DNA of 64,000 nt from Peronospora farinosa (taxonomy: Eukaryota; Oomycota; Peronosporomycetes; Peronosporales; Peronosporaceae), in contig CANTFK010000985.1 in assembly GCA_947646735.1 (NCBI GenBank), forward strand, positions 310,001-374,000, read 5' to 3'. How positions within the stretch are numbered: the stretch's first letter is position 1; every line of letters begins with the position of its first letter. Positions 63,244 through 64,000 of the stretch are shown here, in pieces. The notes under the pieces were generated by a model that ran no database searches, had not been told where the DNA came from, and worked only from the letters and a program-made list of their open reading frames with translations. Made by a program: the position numbers and the translations under genes.

Positions 63244-64000
63244 TTGATTCGATGATTCGGTGGGGCACTTGAGCTTCACTTGCAAAGATGCGATCTGGTC
63301 AGCTCCGTGTTATTTGCCTGTGGGTCCGTCGTTAGATCGTGGTACACACGAGCCTGTGTCGACCTGTTCCGTTTCACCAAAATTTTAGAGAGTGGGATGT
63401 AAATTGTTGATATTAGTCCACAACCTTTTAATTCGTAGGCACATTTATACTTTATTGTGTAAGAATATAAACGTAAATTACTATACTTGTGTAATTAGAT
63501 ACTTCTTATCTTTTTAGAGCTTCTAAGTTAGAGATTTGGAAGCGGGTAGGTGTATCTCGGGTAAACGATCCATAAAACAGAGCATGCCGGATTTTAGTGG
63601 ATCCATCAATAACAGAGAAAGGGCAATCTTACCACCAATCTGTCCCTTCTGATAAGCTACCCACGTACGCCAACACTTTTTTCTTCTGCTTAGAATTCGA
63701 TACAAGTCGCGTTGATTGTAATCCAGTTACATTTTATCTTGTATGAGATCTTGCAAATTGGTAGAGAATGGTCAGCGTGGGACAACTCTAAATAATACGG
63801 ACTGGTCCGAGTTGTACAAAATGCAATGGGGCACTTTAAACTTACGCGATTATAATTCGAGTTTTGATAAATTTTACAATAGCAATGGCACCTCGTTTCA
63901 ATCACACGGAATAAAACAATAACAGAGCAAAACAGTTATCGTGATCCTTTTCGATTGATTTGAAAAGGTAACAGGTTCTGTTCGAGGCTTGAACGCGCAG
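63244..64000. other. Window end, no gene resolved
   Basis: Short minus-strand ORFs (63523-63705, 63690-63905) contain VLAYVGSLSEGTDWW next to a GTAAGA donor-like site (about 63,625). They may be exons of a gene running off the window, but nothing is recognisable. Confidence 0.35.

Overview
The window is nuclear DNA of an oomycete, most likely a Phytophthora or downy-mildew relative (inference). The evidence is short 60-90 bp introns with GTACGT/GTAAGT-like donors, matches to the oomycete Inr/FPR core promoter just upstream of several start codons, tightly packed genes, and chromodomain Ty3/gypsy and Ty1/copia retrotransposons.

Region 1 (1-18.2 kb) is gene-rich. It holds a 5'-truncated DENN/SPA protein, anthranilate synthase I, a 1114-residue nuclear protein I do not recognise, a complex I NDUFA3-like subunit, an eight-exon ArfGAP2/3, a MANF-type ER protein, a convergent 64-residue SERP1/RAMP4, inositol-3-phosphate synthase, a possible V-ATPase subunit e and a six-exon importin alpha. 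Several of these are only visible after splicing.

Region 2 (18.75-44.68 kb) is a nest of retrotransposons. A Ty1/copia element (minus strand) carries a solo LTR (32614-33076, duplication CCCAG) and a complete gypsy element C (24360-32022, duplication TATGT). A second solo LTR of the same family and a gypsy element Y inserted inside it are both cut in two. Their halves lie about 15 kb apart in opposite orientation, and both target-site duplications (AGAAC and GTTGT) are split the same way. One inversion of roughly 24057-36929, or a misassembly that looks like one, explains all of this. Downstream lies gypsy element X (to 44682), with its own gag, protease and pol. Y and X share the same inactivating lesions in reverse transcriptase and at the RNase H/integrase junction. 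Both carry a conserved ORF antisense to pol. Element C contains a mitochondrial nad2-like insert and a 66-bp coding minisatellite.

Region 3 (44.7-64 kb) is gene-rich again: an organellar cyclophilin, a PTEN-like phosphatase, a SET/MYND protein with an apparent one-base frameshift, mitochondrial glyoxalase II divergent from TRAPPC11, a poorly resolved gene, PNO1, TMEM43 divergent from the CCCH/FG nucleoporin NUP42, and an unrecognised membrane protein.

The host genes are mostly unrelated housekeeping functions. Themes that recur are ER and secretory traffic (DENN, ArfGAP, MANF, SERP1, TRAPPC11), nuclear transport (importin alpha, NUP42), and inositol/phosphoinositide metabolism (INO1, PTEN-like). 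All exon boundaries were set by eye from reading frame, GT/AG sites and family conservation.
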